From: Burkholderiales bacterium
Lineage (GTDB): Bacteria > Pseudomonadota > Gammaproteobacteria > Burkholderiales > Burkholderiaceae_C
Direction: 5' to 3'
DNA length: 64,000 nucleotides
Assembly: GCA_021414305.1 (NCBI GenBank)
Contig: JAIOOS010000017.1
Span: 434,001 to 498,000 of the forward strand
The notes beneath the pieces were generated by a model, which was not told where the DNA came from, made no database searches, and saw nothing but the letters and a program-made list of their open reading frames with translations. The translations under genes and the position numbers were made by a program. Shown here in pieces: positions 1-8,421 of the stretch. The stretch's first letter is position 1; each line of letters begins with the position of its first letter.

Positions 1-541
1 GCAGGGCCCGGTGCGGCCGGCGCTGGGACTCGAAATCGGCGGCGGGCTCGGGAATCGCCATGAGTCCCCGCAGGGCAAGGCCGGGCAGCGCCGCCACCGC
101 ATGAGCCACCGCGGCGACCTCGCGCGGGGTGAGCCCGGCCTTCGACGCCTCGCCGCTGATGTTGACCTGCAGGCAGACGTTCAGCGGCGGCAATCCGGCC
201 GGCCGTTGGGCGGCGAGGCGCTCGGCGAGCTTCAGCCGATCGACCGTCTGCACCCAGTCGAAGCGCTCGGCGACGACCCGGGTCTTGTTGCTTTGCAGCG
301 GCCCGATCAGATGCCACTCGATCCGCCCTTGCAGGTCGGGCAGGGCCAGGATCTTCTCCAGCCCCTCCTGCACGTAGTTCTCGCCGAAGCGGCGCTCGCC
401 CTCGGAATGGGCCGCGCGCACCGCGTCGGGGCCGAAGGTCTTGCTCACGACAAGCAACGTGACGCTTTGCACGGGGCGCCCGGCGTCGGCACAAGCGCTT
501 GCAATGCGCTCATGCACACGGGCGAGCTTGTCTGCGATCAT
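1..541 (-). CDS. yggS: YggS family pyridoxal phosphate homeostasis protein (partial)
   Basis: PLP-binding protein of the YggS/PROSC (COG0325) family, a cytoplasmic protein that keeps pyridoxal phosphate in balance. About 180 N-terminal residues of an expected ~230 are visible; the 3' part lies beyond the left edge. The protein opens MIADKLARVHERI and carries LLVVSKTFG (the Lys is the family's PLP lysine), RFGENYVQE, WHLIGPLQSNK and LQVNISGEASKAG, all family signatures. The ATG at 541 lies 71 bases from pilT on the other strand, so both genes probably use the short divergent region 542-612. yggS beside pilT is a common proteobacterial arrangement. Confidence 0.93.
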   Translation of the reverse strand, partial: MIADKLARVHERIASACADAGRPVQSVTLLVVSKTFGPDAVRAAHSEGERRFGENYVQEGLEKILALPDLQGRIEWHLIGPLQSNKTRVVAERFDWVQTVDRLKLAERLAAQRPAGLPPLNVCLQVNISGEASKAGLTPREVAAVAHAVAALPGLALRGLMAIPEPAADFESQRRPHRAL

Positions 542-612
542 TGCGTTACCGTTGCGCTGCACCAGCGCCGCGACGTCTGTCGCCGCGCCCTGGCGCCACT
601 TCCGGAAGATTC

Positions 613-1656
613 ATGGACATCACCCAACTGCTGGCGTTCTCGGTCAAGAACAAGGCCTCCGACCTGCACCTTTCGGCGGGCCTGCCGCCGATGATCCGCG
701 TTCACGGCGACGTGCGCCGCATCAATGTCGACCCGCTCGAGCACAAGCAGGTGCACGACATGGTGTACGACATCATGAACGACTCGCAGCGCAAGAACTA
801 CGAAGAGACCCTGGAGTGCGACTTCTCGTTCGAGATCCAGGGCCTGGCGCGGTTCCGGGTCAACGCCTTCAACCAGAACCGCGGCGCCGGCGCCGTGTTC
901 CGGACCATTCCCTCGAAGATCCTGACGCTCGAGCAGCTCAACTGCCCTGCCGTGTTCGCCGAGCTCGCGGTCAAGCCGCGCGGCATGGTGCTCTGCACCG
1001 GCCCCACCGGCTCGGGCAAGTCGACCACGCTGGCGGCGATGGTGAACCACCTGAACGAAAACGAGTTCGGTCACGTGCTGACGGTGGAAGACCCGATCGA
1101 GTTCGTGCACGAGTCGAAGAAGTGCCTGATCAACCAGCGCGAGGTCGGGCCGCACACGCTCAGCTTCGCCAACGCACTGCGCTCGGCGCTGCGCGAAGAC
1201 CCGGACGCGATCCTGGTCGGCGAAATGCGCGACCTGGAGACGATCCGCCTCGCGCTCACCGCGGCGGAAACCGGCCACCTCGTGTTCGGCACGCTGCACA
1301 CCTCGAGCGCCGCCAAGACCGTCGACCGGATCGTCGACGTGTTCCCGGCGGCCGAAAAGGAAATGGTTCGCGCCATGCTCTCCGAGTCGCTGATCGGCGT
1401 GATCTCGCAGACGCTCTGCAAGACGAAGGACGGCGCCGGCCGCGTCGCTGCGCACGAGATCATGCTGGGCACCGCGGCGATCCGAAACCTGATCCGCGAG
1501 AGCAAGATCGCGCAGATGTACTCGGCGATCCAGACCGGCAACGCGATCGGCATGCAGACCCTCGACCAGAACCTCGCCGACCTGGTGCGGCGTAACATCG
1601 TGGCCCCCGCGGAAGCGCGTGCCAAGGCGAAGTTCCCCGAGAACTTCCCCGGCTGA
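613..1656 (+). CDS. pilT: Type IV pilus retraction ATPase PilT
   Basis: Hexameric cytoplasmic ATPase that powers retraction of type IV pili (twitching, DNA uptake, adhesion). The 347 residues match the usual PilT length. Visible motifs are the N-terminal MDITQLLAFSVKNKASDLHLS, Walker A GPTGSGKS at about residues 130-137, the Asp box VEDPIEF, Walker B ILVGEMRD, the His box GTLHTSSA, and the C-terminal AIRNLIRE, which matches the AIRNLIRE element needed for retraction in characterised PilT proteins. The ATG at 613 is chosen because it gives the canonical N terminus; longer upstream readings run into yggS. pilU follows after 24 bases, probably in one operon. Confidence 0.97.
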   Translation: MDITQLLAFSVKNKASDLHLSAGLPPMIRVHGDVRRINVDPLEHKQVHDMVYDIMNDSQRKNYEETLECDFSFEIQGLARFRVNAFNQNRGAGAVFRTIPSKILTLEQLNCPAVFAELAVKPRGMVLCTGPTGSGKSTTLAAMVNHLNENEFGHVLTVEDPIEFVHESKKCLINQREVGPHTLSFANALRSALREDPDAILVGEMRDLETIRLALTAAETGHLVFGTLHTSSAAKTVDRIVDVFPAAEKEMVRAMLSESLIGVISQTLCKTKDGAGRVAAHEIMLGTAAIRNLIRESKIAQMYSAIQTGNAIGMQTLDQNLADLVRRNIVAPAEARAKAKFPENFPG

Positions 1657-1680
1657 ACCACGGATCAAGGGGCCACGACC

Positions 1681-2817
1681 ATGGAACGCGACCAGGCATC
1701 CAAATTCGTCAACGACCTGCTGCGCCTGATGGTGTCGCGGCAGGGCTCCGACCTCTTCCTCACCGCCGACTTCCCGCCGGCGATCAAGGTCGACGGCAAG
1801 GTCACCAAGGTCTCGCCGCAGCCGCTCACCGGCCAGCACACCCTGGCGCTGACGCGTTCGATCATGAACGACAAGCAGGCGGCCGAGTTCGAGCGCAGCA
1901 AGGAGTGCAACTTCGCGGTCGCGCCGCAGGGCATCGGCCGGTTCCGCGTCAACGCGTTCGTGCAGCAGGGCCACGTCGGCTTGGTGATGCGGACGATTCC
2001 GCAGATCGTGCCGACGATCGACGCGATGAACCTGCCGCACGTTCTCAAGGACGTGGCGATGACCAAGCGGGGCCTCGTCATCTTCGTCGGCGCCACCGGC
2101 TCCGGCAAGAGCACCTCGCTGGCGGCGATGGTCGATCACCGCAACGAGAACTCGTTCGGCCACATCATCACGATCGAGGACCCGGTCGAGTTCGTGCACG
2201 CACACAAGAACTGCATCATCACCCAGCGCGAGGTCGGCATCGACACCGACGACTGGGGCATCGCCCTGAAGAACACCCTGCGCCAGGCGCCCGACGTCAT
2301 CCTGATGGGCGAGATCCGCGACCGCGAGACCATGGAGCATGCGGTCGCCTTCGCCGAGACCGGTCACCTCTGCCTGGCCACGCTGCACGCCAACAGCGCC
2401 AACCAGGCGCTCGACCGGATCATCAACTTCTTCCCCGAAGAGCGGCGCGCCCAGCTGCTGATGGACCTCTCGCTCAACCTGAAGGGCCTGGTCTCGCAGC
2501 GCCTCTTGCCGCGCCAGGAGGGCAAGGGCCGGGTCGCCGCGGTCGAGATCATGCTCAACACGCCGCTGATCTCCGACCTGATCTTCAAGGGCGAAGTCGC
2601 CGAGATCAAGGAGATCATGAAGCGCTCGCGCGAGCTCGGCATGCAGACCTTCGACCAGAGCCTGTTCGACCTGTACGAGAGCCAGACCGTCACCTACGAA
2701 GACGCCCTGCGCAACGCCGATTCGGTGAACGACCTGCGCCTGCAGATCAAGCTGCACAGCCACCGGGCGCGCAGCGGCGACCTGACCGCCGGCACCGAGC
2801 ACCTGCACATCGTATAA
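1681..2817 (+). CDS. pilU: Type IV pilus accessory retraction ATPase PilU
   Basis: PilT paralogue that assists PilT during pilus retraction under load. The 378 residues fit PilU (about 370-380). It opens MERDQASKFVNDLLRLMVSRQGSDLFLT, has Walker A GATGSGKS near residues 137-144, TIEDPVEFVH, ILMGEIRDRETM and TLHANSANQALDRI. Family knowledge: PilU has a longer C terminus than PilT and lacks the AIR motif; here the segment reads LISDLIFKG, which agrees. It is co-directional with pilT (24-base gap) and is followed 21 bases after its stop by a clear intrinsic terminator, so pilTU is probably a complete transcription unit. Confidence 0.96.
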   Translation: MERDQASKFVNDLLRLMVSRQGSDLFLTADFPPAIKVDGKVTKVSPQPLTGQHTLALTRSIMNDKQAAEFERSKECNFAVAPQGIGRFRVNAFVQQGHVGLVMRTIPQIVPTIDAMNLPHVLKDVAMTKRGLVIFVGATGSGKSTSLAAMVDHRNENSFGHIITIEDPVEFVHAHKNCIITQREVGIDTDDWGIALKNTLRQAPDVILMGEIRDRETMEHAVAFAETGHLCLATLHANSANQALDRIINFFPEERRAQLLMDLSLNLKGLVSQRLLPRQEGKGRVAAVEIMLNTPLISDLIFKGEVAEIKEIMKRSRELGMQTFDQSLFDLYESQTVTYEDALRNADSVNDLRLQIKLHSHRARSGDLTAGTEHLHIV

Positions 2818-2838
2818 CTAGGCGCTTCGCTACTGTGA

Positions 2839-2867
2839 AACGGCCTCTAGCGAGGCCGTTCTCTTTT
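2839..2867 (+). terminator. Intrinsic terminator after pilTU
   Basis: A perfect 9-bp stem (AACGGCCTC at 2839-2847 with GAGGCCGTT at 2852-2860) with a 4-base loop is followed by CTCTTTT. It lies 21 bases after the pilU stop. The T-tract runs directly into the ATG at 2868 of the next gene. Confidence 0.9.
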
Positions 2868-3758
2868 ATGACCAGAACCTACGACCCGATCCCGTCGCGC
2901 AGCGTCGCCTTCCTCGGCCTCGGCGTCATGGGCTACCCGATGGCCGGCCACCTGGCGCGCGCCGGCCACGCCGTGACCGTGTTCAACCGCACCGCGGCCA
3001 AGGCCGCCCAGTGGGTTCAGGAGTACGGCGGCAAGAGCGCGGCGACGCCGGCCGCGGCAGCCGAAGGCGCGGAGATCGTGTTCGCCTGCGTCGGCAACGA
3101 CGACGACCTGCGCGCCATCACCACCGGCGCCGGCGGCGCTTTTGCCGGCATGACGCGCGGCGCGATCTTCGTCGACCACACCACCGCTTCGGCCGAGGTG
3201 GCGCGCGAGCTGGCGAAGGCCGCGGCGGAGCTCGGCCTCGGCTTCGTCGACGCGCCGGTGTCGGGCGGCAACCTGGGCGCGATCAACGGCGCGCTCACCG
3301 TGATGTGCGGCGGCGACGCCTCCGCCTTCGATGCCGTCCGCCCGGTCGCCATGGCCTTCGCCAAGGCGATGACGCTGCTCGGCCCCAGCGGCTCGGGCCA
3401 GCTCGCCAAGATGGTCAACCAGATCGCGATCGCCGGCCTGGTTCAGGGCCTCGCGGAAGCGATCGCCTTCGGCCAGAAGGCCGGCCTCGACATGAAGTCG
3501 GTGCTCGAAGTCATCGGCAAGGGCGCGGCGCAGAGCTGGCAGATGGACAACCGCGGCCCGACCATGATCCAGGGCAAGTTCGACTTCGGCTTCGCCGTCG
3601 ACTGGATGAGGAAGGACCTCGGCATCGCCCTCGAGGAGGCGCGGCAGAACGGCGCCCGGCTGCCGGTGACGGCGCTGGTCGACCAGTTCTACGCCGACCT
3701 GCAGGCCGAGGGCGCCAACCGCGCCGACACCTCCAGCCTGATCAAGCGCCTGGGCTGA
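2868..3758 (+). CDS. NAD(P)-dependent beta-hydroxyacid dehydrogenase (GarR/HIBADH family)
   Basis: Oxidoreductase of the 3-hydroxyisobutyrate dehydrogenase / tartronate semialdehyde reductase family, 296 residues. The Rossmann motif AFLGLGVMGYPMA begins near residue 14; DAPVSGGNLGAINGAL is the substrate-binding signature and GQLAKMVNQI contains the catalytic lysine. The substrate cannot be told from sequence (tartronate semialdehyde, 3-hydroxyisobutyrate, succinic semialdehyde or glyoxylate are all possible). ATG 2868 is the only plausible start upstream of the Rossmann motif, yet it sits directly on the T-tract of the pilU terminator and has no Shine-Dalgarno sequence free of the hairpin. 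This suggests that read-through or a promoter inside pilU with unusual initiation drives it. Confidence 0.9.
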   Translation: MTRTYDPIPSRSVAFLGLGVMGYPMAGHLARAGHAVTVFNRTAAKAAQWVQEYGGKSAATPAAAAEGAEIVFACVGNDDDLRAITTGAGGAFAGMTRGAIFVDHTTASAEVARELAKAAAELGLGFVDAPVSGGNLGAINGALTVMCGGDASAFDAVRPVAMAFAKAMTLLGPSGSGQLAKMVNQIAIAGLVQGLAEAIAFGQKAGLDMKSVLEVIGKGAAQSWQMDNRGPTMIQGKFDFGFAVDWMRKDLGIALEEARQNGARLPVTALVDQFYADLQAEGANRADTSSLIKRLG

Positions 3759-3764
3759 CCGCGG

Positions 3765-4445
3765 CTACGGCTTGGCGACCGCCGCGCTGGCGGCGTCCTC
3801 CGGCTTGGCCAGGCTCTTGGGCTGGGTGCTCGCCAGCTCGGCTTCGCTGATCACCTCGAACACGCGGACCACCTTGACCACGCCGCTCACGCCGCGCGCG
3901 ACCTCGGAGGCGCGGTTCGCCTCGCGCTCGGTGACGCGACCCATCAGGTAGACGACGCCACGGTGGGTCGTGACCTTGATCGAGTTGGCGAACAGGTCCT
4001 TCGAATCGATCAGGCTGGCCTTCACCTTCGAGGTGACGTAGGTGTCCTTGGAGCGCTCGTTGAAGGTGTTGAGCGGGCCGACGGTCAGCTCGTTGACCAC
4101 CGAGCTGACGTTGTCGATCCGCGCGACGGTCTGCTCGGCGGTGGTCTTGTCGCCCGCGGTCGGCACCTCGCCGGTGAGCAGCACCATCCGGTTGAAGCTG
4201 GTGGTGCTGACCCGGGCGCGGTCGCCGAAAGCCTCGTTCATGCGGCCGTTCGCCTTGACCTCGATCGTCTCGTCGTCGACCTGCGCGCCGGTGGTGCGCC
4301 GGTCGGTCGCGACCATGGCGCCGCCGACGATCGCGCCGCCGACCAGAAGGGCGCCGCAGCCCGAGAGCAGGGCGCCGGCGAGGGCCGCGCCGGCCAATGC
4401 GAAGGGCAGGCCGCGGCCCGTGCCGCGGATGGAATTCAGAGTCAT
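3765..4445 (-). CDS. BON-domain outer-membrane lipoprotein (YraP/DolP-like)
   Basis: Probable periplasm-facing lipoprotein of the YraP/DolP type, 226 residues. The N terminus has a basic start, a hydrophobic stretch and the lipobox LLSGC with Cys at about residue 30. Two BON domains follow (roughly residues 65-135 and 140-215), with typical VLLTGEVP and VYLMGRVTERE strands. BON domains bind phospholipid surfaces; the E. coli homologue acts in outer-membrane integrity. The start overlaps the stop of the upstream SIS gene by 4 bases (ATGA), implying translational coupling. The order yraN, SIS gene, BON lipoprotein matches E. coli yraN-diaA-yraP. Confidence 0.92.
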   Translation of the reverse strand: MTLNSIRGTGRGLPFALAGAALAGALLSGCGALLVGGAIVGGAMVATDRRTTGAQVDDETIEVKANGRMNEAFGDRARVSTTSFNRMVLLTGEVPTAGDKTTAEQTVARIDNVSSVVNELTVGPLNTFNERSKDTYVTSKVKASLIDSKDLFANSIKVTTHRGVVYLMGRVTEREANRASEVARGVSGVVKVVRVFEVISEAELASTQPKSLAKPEDAASAAVAKP

Positions 4446-5038
4446 GTGTTTTCCTGTTCGCCGAGCAGTTGCAGGTCGACCGCATCGCAGAGGCAGTGCA
4501 GCACCAGCAGGTGCACTTCCTGGATGCGCGCCGTCCGCTCGTGCGGGACGCAGATGTGGACGTCGGTCTCGGTCAGGCGTTCGCGCATGCGCCCGCCGGT
4601 GTTGCCGGTCAGCGCCACGACGGTCATTTCCCGGGCGTGCGCCGCGTCGACCGCGGCGAGCACGTTGGCGGAATTGCCGCTCGTGGACAGGGCCAGCAGC
4701 ACGTCGCCGGGCGAGCCCAGCGCCGAGACCTGCTTGGAAAAGACCGCCTCGTAGCCGTAGTCGTTGCCGACCGCGGTGAGGATCGAGGTGTCGACGGTGA
4801 GGGCGAGCGCCGCCAGGCCGGGCCGCTCGCGCTCGAATCGGCCGACGAACTCGGCCGCGAAATGCTGGGCATCGGCGGCCGAACCGCCGTTGCCGCAGGC
4901 CAGGACCTTGCCCCCGCCGGTGATGCAGCCGACCAGCGCGCTGACCGCGTCGGCAATCGGCTTGCTGAGCACTTCGGCGGCAGCGTACTTGAGGTCGGCG
5001 CTGTCGAAAAACTGCTGCTGGATCCGTTGTTCGAGCAT
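4442..5038 (-). CDS. diaA: SIS-domain protein, DiaA / phosphoheptose isomerase family
   Basis: Single SIS-domain protein of 198 residues. GKVLACGNGGSAADAQHFAAE and LALSTSGNSANVLAAVDAA are the sugar-phosphate binding loops of the GmhA/DiaA family. By synteny (yraN above, BON lipoprotein below) it is the DiaA orthologue, a DnaA-binding initiation factor in E. coli, although many genomes label it phosphoheptose isomerase; sequence alone does not settle this. Start: ATG at 5038 gives MLEQRIQQQFF, the typical N terminus; a GTG two codons earlier (5044) is an alternative. Its end overlaps the BON gene by 4 bases. Confidence 0.9.
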   Translation of the reverse strand: MLEQRIQQQFFDSADLKYAAAEVLSKPIADAVSALVGCITGGGKVLACGNGGSAADAQHFAAEFVGRFERERPGLAALALTVDTSILTAVGNDYGYEAVFSKQVSALGSPGDVLLALSTSGNSANVLAAVDAAHAREMTVVALTGNTGGRMRERLTETDVHICVPHERTARIQEVHLLVLHCLCDAVDLQLLGEQENT

Positions 5039-5086
5039 GGTCACCGATGATATGACACGCTTTTTGCGCGTCGGTTCAGCGTCGAT

Positions 5087-5482
5087 TCACGAGGCGTCGA
5101 AGGCCGCGCGCAGCCACTCGATACGCTCGCCTTCGACCGTGACGACGTCGAACCGGCAGGGCGGCAGGACCGCGAACCGGTGCAGGAAATGCTGGGCGGC
5201 AAAGACGATGCGGCGCTGCTTCAGGCCGTCGACGCTCGCCGCCGCGCCGCCGTGGCGCGCATCGCCGCGCGATCGCACCTCGACGAACACCAGCGTGCCG
5301 TCGCGGTCGCGCAGGATCAGATCGACCTCGCCGCCGCGGGCGCGCGGCCCGCGCGCGACCCGATAATTGCGTTCGACCGGGACGAGCCCGCCCGCCATCA
5401 AGTGGGCGAGCGCTCGCCTCTCGGCAGCGTCGCCTCGTGCCTTGGTTGTGCGCGGGTCGACAGGTCTTGCATCGGAGGTCAT
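5087..5482 (-). CDS. yraN: YraN family (UPF0102) endonuclease-fold protein
   Basis: Small UPF0102/YraN protein, 131 residues, with a PD-(D/E)xK nuclease-like fold but no settled function. Motifs seen: GDAAERRALAHL, NYR, RGGEVDLILRDRDGTLVFVEV (the GEVDLI and VFVEVR active-site-like strands) and RIVFAAQHFL. It starts at ATG 5482, only 2 bases from the probable GTG start of the divergent rsmI (5485), so each promoter must lie within the other gene. Together with the SIS and BON genes downstream it forms the conserved yraN-diaA-yraP block. Confidence 0.9.
   Translation of the reverse strand: MTSDARPVDPRTTKARGDAAERRALAHLMAGGLVPVERNYRVARGPRARGGEVDLILRDRDGTLVFVEVRSRGDARHGGAAASVDGLKQRRIVFAAQHFLHRFAVLPPCRFDVVTVEGERIEWLRAAFDAS
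5474..5479 (+). promoter_or_regulatory. Shine-Dalgarno that decides the rsmI start
   Basis: A perfect GGAGGT lies 5 bases upstream of GTG 5485 in the rsmI frame, whereas the next in-frame ATG (5503) has no recognisable ribosome binding site. It lies inside the 5' end of yraN, which is read from the other strand. Confidence 0.7.
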
Positions 5483-5484
5483 GG

Positions 5485-6411
5485 GTGCTCACGGATCGTT
5501 CGATGCTCGTTCAGGCGGCGGCCGCCGCGGCCGGCGGCCAGGAGTATCCCGCGCCGGCGCTCTATGTCGTCGCCACGCCGATCGGCAACCTCGCCGACCT
5601 GACCCTGCGCGCGCTGCACGTGCTCGCCATGGTGGACGCGATCGCCTGCGAAGACACGCGGCACAGCGCCCGGCTGCTGGAGCATTTCGGCCTAACCAAG
5701 CCGCTGCTCGCGGCCCATGAGCACAACGAGCGCGAGGCCGCTGCCGCCGTGCTCGGTCGCCTGGCGCGCGGCGAACGGGTGGCCTATATCAGCGACGCGG
5801 GAACACCGGCTGTGAGCGACCCGGGCGCGGCGCTGGTCGCCGCGGCGCGCGGCGCCGGCTACCGAGTGGTGCCGATTCCGGGTGCGAGCAGCGCGTTGGC
5901 GGCGCTCTCGGTCGCGGGCGACACGCTGGGATCGGGCTTCGCCGTCATCGGCTTCCTGCCGGCGCGCGGCGGCGAGCGGGCAGAGGCCCTGGCGCGCGCC
6001 GCGCGCGCGAACCTGGCCCAGGTGCTGTTCGAGGCCCCGCACCGGATCGCTGCGCTCGGCGCCGCCCTGGCCGAGGCCTGCCCCGAGCGCACGCTGACCC
6101 TGTGTCGCGAGCTGACCAAGCAGTTCGAAACGATCGCCACTCTGCCCGCTCGCGAGCTGCCCGCGTGGCTGGCCGCCGACGCGAATCGGGTTCGCGGTGA
6201 ATTCGTGCTCGTGCTGCACGGCCTGCCGGACGACACCGGAGCGGCCGGCGAAGCGGATCACGACACACTGCTCGCGCCCCTGGTCGAGGCGCTGCCCCTG
6301 AAGCAGGCCGTGGCGCTGGCCATGGCGATCGGCGGCGCGCCGCGCAACGTTCTCTACGCCCGCGCGCTCGTGCTCAAGACCGGCGCCACGCCGGAAGGCG
6401 AGCCGAACTAG
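5485..6411 (+). CDS. rsmI: 16S rRNA (cytidine1402-2'-O)-methyltransferase RsmI
   Basis: SAM-dependent methyltransferase that 2'-O-methylates C1402 in the 16S rRNA decoding centre. Family motifs: LYVVATPIGNLADLTLRAL, CEDTRHSARLLEHFG, ISDAGTPAVSDPGAALV, VVPIPGASSALAALSVAG and EAPHRIAALGAAL. The C terminus (LPLKQAVALAMAIGGAPRNVLYARAL) is also typical. GTG 5485 (308 residues) is preferred over ATG 5503 (302 residues) because GGAGGT sits 5 bases before the GTG. It is divergent from yraN with almost no intergenic DNA, the same pairing as E. coli yraL/yraN. Confidence 0.95.
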   Translation: MLTDRSMLVQAAAAAAGGQEYPAPALYVVATPIGNLADLTLRALHVLAMVDAIACEDTRHSARLLEHFGLTKPLLAAHEHNEREAAAAVLGRLARGERVAYISDAGTPAVSDPGAALVAAARGAGYRVVPIPGASSALAALSVAGDTLGSGFAVIGFLPARGGERAEALARAARANLAQVLFEAPHRIAALGAALAEACPERTLTLCRELTKQFETIATLPARELPAWLAADANRVRGEFVLVLHGLPDDTGAAGEADHDTLLAPLVEALPLKQAVALAMAIGGAPRNVLYARALVLKTGATPEGEPN

Positions 6412-6424
6412 CGACCGCTGCCGA

Positions 6425-6772
6425 TCAGGGCTTCGCAGCGGCCGGCGCGGTCTGGGCGTCGTGCTTCTGCTGCTTGATGTTCTCGCTGGTACGGTTCTGC
6501 ACCTTGTTGAGGTGATGGCGCTCGGCCTTGGTGACGGTGCCGTCGGCCTTGGCCTTGGCTTCGACCGCGGCGACGTGCCCTTGCTGCTTCTCGAGACGGT
6601 TGGTTTCCTTGGCGTTGAGCTGGCCGGAAGCGACACCGGCGTCGATGCGCGCCTGCTGCTTGACTTCGCGGGCGTCGGCTTTCGGCGTGGCCGCGGTCGC
6701 GGCCTGGGCGAAGGCGCCGAGCGCGGCGAGGGTGAGGCTGGCGCCGACGACGAGGGTCTTGAGATTCGACAT
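6425..6772 (-). CDS. Small secreted Lys/Ala/Gln-rich protein
   Basis: 115-residue protein with a clear Sec signal peptide (basic MSNLK, hydrophobic core to about residue 22, AQA cleavage region). The mature part is rich in Ala, Lys, Gln and Asn and looks helical, with heptad-like spacing (QQARIDAGVASGQLN, NRLEKQQGHVAAVEAKAK, HHLNKVQNRTSENIKQQ). I do not recognise a named family. A good ribosome binding site (GGGAGA about 9 bases upstream) supports the ATG at 6772. It converges with rsmI (13-base gap) and diverges from tldD across 6773-6934. Confidence 0.75.
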   Translation of the reverse strand: MSNLKTLVVGASLTLAALGAFAQAATAATPKADAREVKQQARIDAGVASGQLNAKETNRLEKQQGHVAAVEAKAKADGTVTKAERHHLNKVQNRTSENIKQQKHDAQTAPAAAKP

Positions 6773-6898
6773 GGTGATGCTCTCCCAGAGTGGGTGTTGT
6801 TCGTGATGAGGGCGGGGAGGCCCCGCCCGTGTTCAACGATGCCCCTTGCGCCAGGACGACCGCCACGGCGTAAAGGTCTGTGAAGCCGGCGCCGATCC

Positions 6899-6904
6899 TA
6901 CAAT
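6899..6904 (+). promoter_or_regulatory. Candidate -10 box for tldD
   Basis: TACAAT lies 31 bases upstream of the tldD ATG, at the right distance for a sigma-70 start site. No good -35 hexamer is visible 17 bases upstream. The same TACAWT element precedes several other genes in the window (12512, 41361, 9262). Confidence 0.4.
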
Positions 6905-6934
6905 TCCGCTTCGACTCCCGAGGCTGCTTCGACC

Positions 6935-8410
6935 ATGATTTCCCGCGAACCCACGATCGAACGCCTCGCCATCGCCCGCTCCCTGCTGCTCGAGCCCTTC
7001 GGTCTCAGCGAGGCGACGCTCGCGACGGCGCTGGCAACGATCGCCACCCACCGCATCGACGACGCCGACCTCTACTTCCAGTACACGCGCAGCGAAGGCT
7101 GGAGCCTCGAGGAGGGCATCGTCAAGAGCGGCAGCTTCGGCATCGACCAGGGCGTGGGCGTGCGCGCGGTCGCCGGCGAGAAGACGGCGTTCGCCTACTC
7201 CGACGACATCTCCGAGGCCGCGCTGATGGACGCCGCGCGCACCGTGCGCACGATCGCCGCCGCCGGGCAGAGCCGCCGGGTGAAGCTGCAGACCGCGTCG
7301 AAGCTCGCCGGCAGCCGCGTGCTCTACGCGCCCATGGACCCGATCGCCACGCTCGACAGCACGCAGAAGGTCGCACTGCTCGAGCGGGTGGAAAAGCTCG
7401 CGCGCGCCCGCGATCCGCGCGTCGTCCAGGTCATGGCCGGGCTGGCCGGCGAATATGACGTGGTCCTGGTCGCGCGCGCCGACGGCACCATCGCCGCCGA
7501 CGTGCGCCCGCTGGTCCGGCTCTCGGTCACGGTGATCGCCGAGCAGACCAAAGACGGCGTCGTGCGCCGCGAGTCGGGCAACGGCGGCGGCGGCGGCCGT
7601 TTCGGCTTCGGCTACTTCCAGCAGGACGTGATCGAGTCGTATGTCGACCAGGCCGTCAACGCGGCCCTCACCAACCTCGACTCGCGGCCGGCCAAGGCCG
7701 GCGAGATGAGCGTCGTGCTCGGCCCGGGCTGGCCGGGGGTGCTGCTGCACGAAGCGATCGGCCACGGCCTGGAGGGCGACTTCAACCGCAAGGGCGCGAG
7801 CGCCTTCACCGGCCGCGTCGGCCAGCGGGTGGCAGCCAAGGGCGTGACCGTGCTCGACGACGGCACGATCCCCGACCGCCGCGGCTCGCTCAACGTCGAC
7901 GACGAGGGCAACGCGACCCAGCGCAACGTGCTGATCGAGGACGGCATCCTCAAGGGCTACATCCAGGACTCGATGAACGCGCGCCTGATGAAGGTCAAGC
8001 CCACCGGCAACGGCCGGCGCGAAAGCTACGCCGCGGTGCCGATGCCGCGCATGACCAACACCTACATGCTGGGCGGCGACAAGACGAAGGAAGAGATCGT
8101 CGCCGGCCTGAAGCGCGGCCTCTACGCCACCAACTTCGGCGGCGGCCAGGTCGACATCACGAGCGGCAAGTTCGTGTTCTCGGCGAGCGAGGCGTTCTGG
8201 GTCGAGAACGGCAAGATCCAGTACCCGGTCAAGGGCGCCACCCTGATCGGCAACGGTCCCGATGCGCTGACGCGCGTCTCGGCGATCGGCAACGACATGC
8301 GGCTGGACACCGGCGTGGGCGTCTGCGGCAAGGAAGGGCAGAGCGTGCCGGTCGGCGTCGGCCAGCCGACGCTGCGCATCGACCGGCTCACGGTCGGCGG
8401 GACGGCGTAA
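6935..8410 (+). CDS. tldD: Metalloprotease TldD
   Basis: Subunit of the TldD/TldE (PmbA) metalloprotease that trims unstructured peptides, for example in microcin and modified-peptide maturation and CcdA degradation. The 491 residues match the family (about 480). The zinc motif HEAIGH is at about residues 272-277, inside VLLHEAIGHGLEGDFNRKG, and the C-terminal VCGKEGQSVPVGVGQPTLRI is standard for TldD. The partner pmbA/tldE is not in the window. ATG 6935 gives the usual TldD N terminus (LLEPFGLSEATL). The gene ends convergently against the FAH-family gene. Confidence 0.96.
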   Translation: MISREPTIERLAIARSLLLEPFGLSEATLATALATIATHRIDDADLYFQYTRSEGWSLEEGIVKSGSFGIDQGVGVRAVAGEKTAFAYSDDISEAALMDAARTVRTIAAAGQSRRVKLQTASKLAGSRVLYAPMDPIATLDSTQKVALLERVEKLARARDPRVVQVMAGLAGEYDVVLVARADGTIAADVRPLVRLSVTVIAEQTKDGVVRRESGNGGGGGRFGFGYFQQDVIESYVDQAVNAALTNLDSRPAKAGEMSVVLGPGWPGVLLHEAIGHGLEGDFNRKGASAFTGRVGQRVAAKGVTVLDDGTIPDRRGSLNVDDEGNATQRNVLIEDGILKGYIQDSMNARLMKVKPTGNGRRESYAAVPMPRMTNTYMLGGDKTKEEIVAGLKRGLYATNFGGGQVDITSGKFVFSASEAFWVENGKIQYPVKGATLIGNGPDALTRVSAIGNDMRLDTGVGVCGKEGQSVPVGVGQPTLRIDRLTVGGTA

Positions 8411-8421
8411 ACGCCGACGCG

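Noticed and set aside
538..2808. Very long minus-strand open reading frame (over 700 codons) opposite pilT/pilU
   Set aside because: Arg/Val/Asp-rich composition without motifs, and it lies antisense to two unmistakable genes; a high-GC shadow frame.
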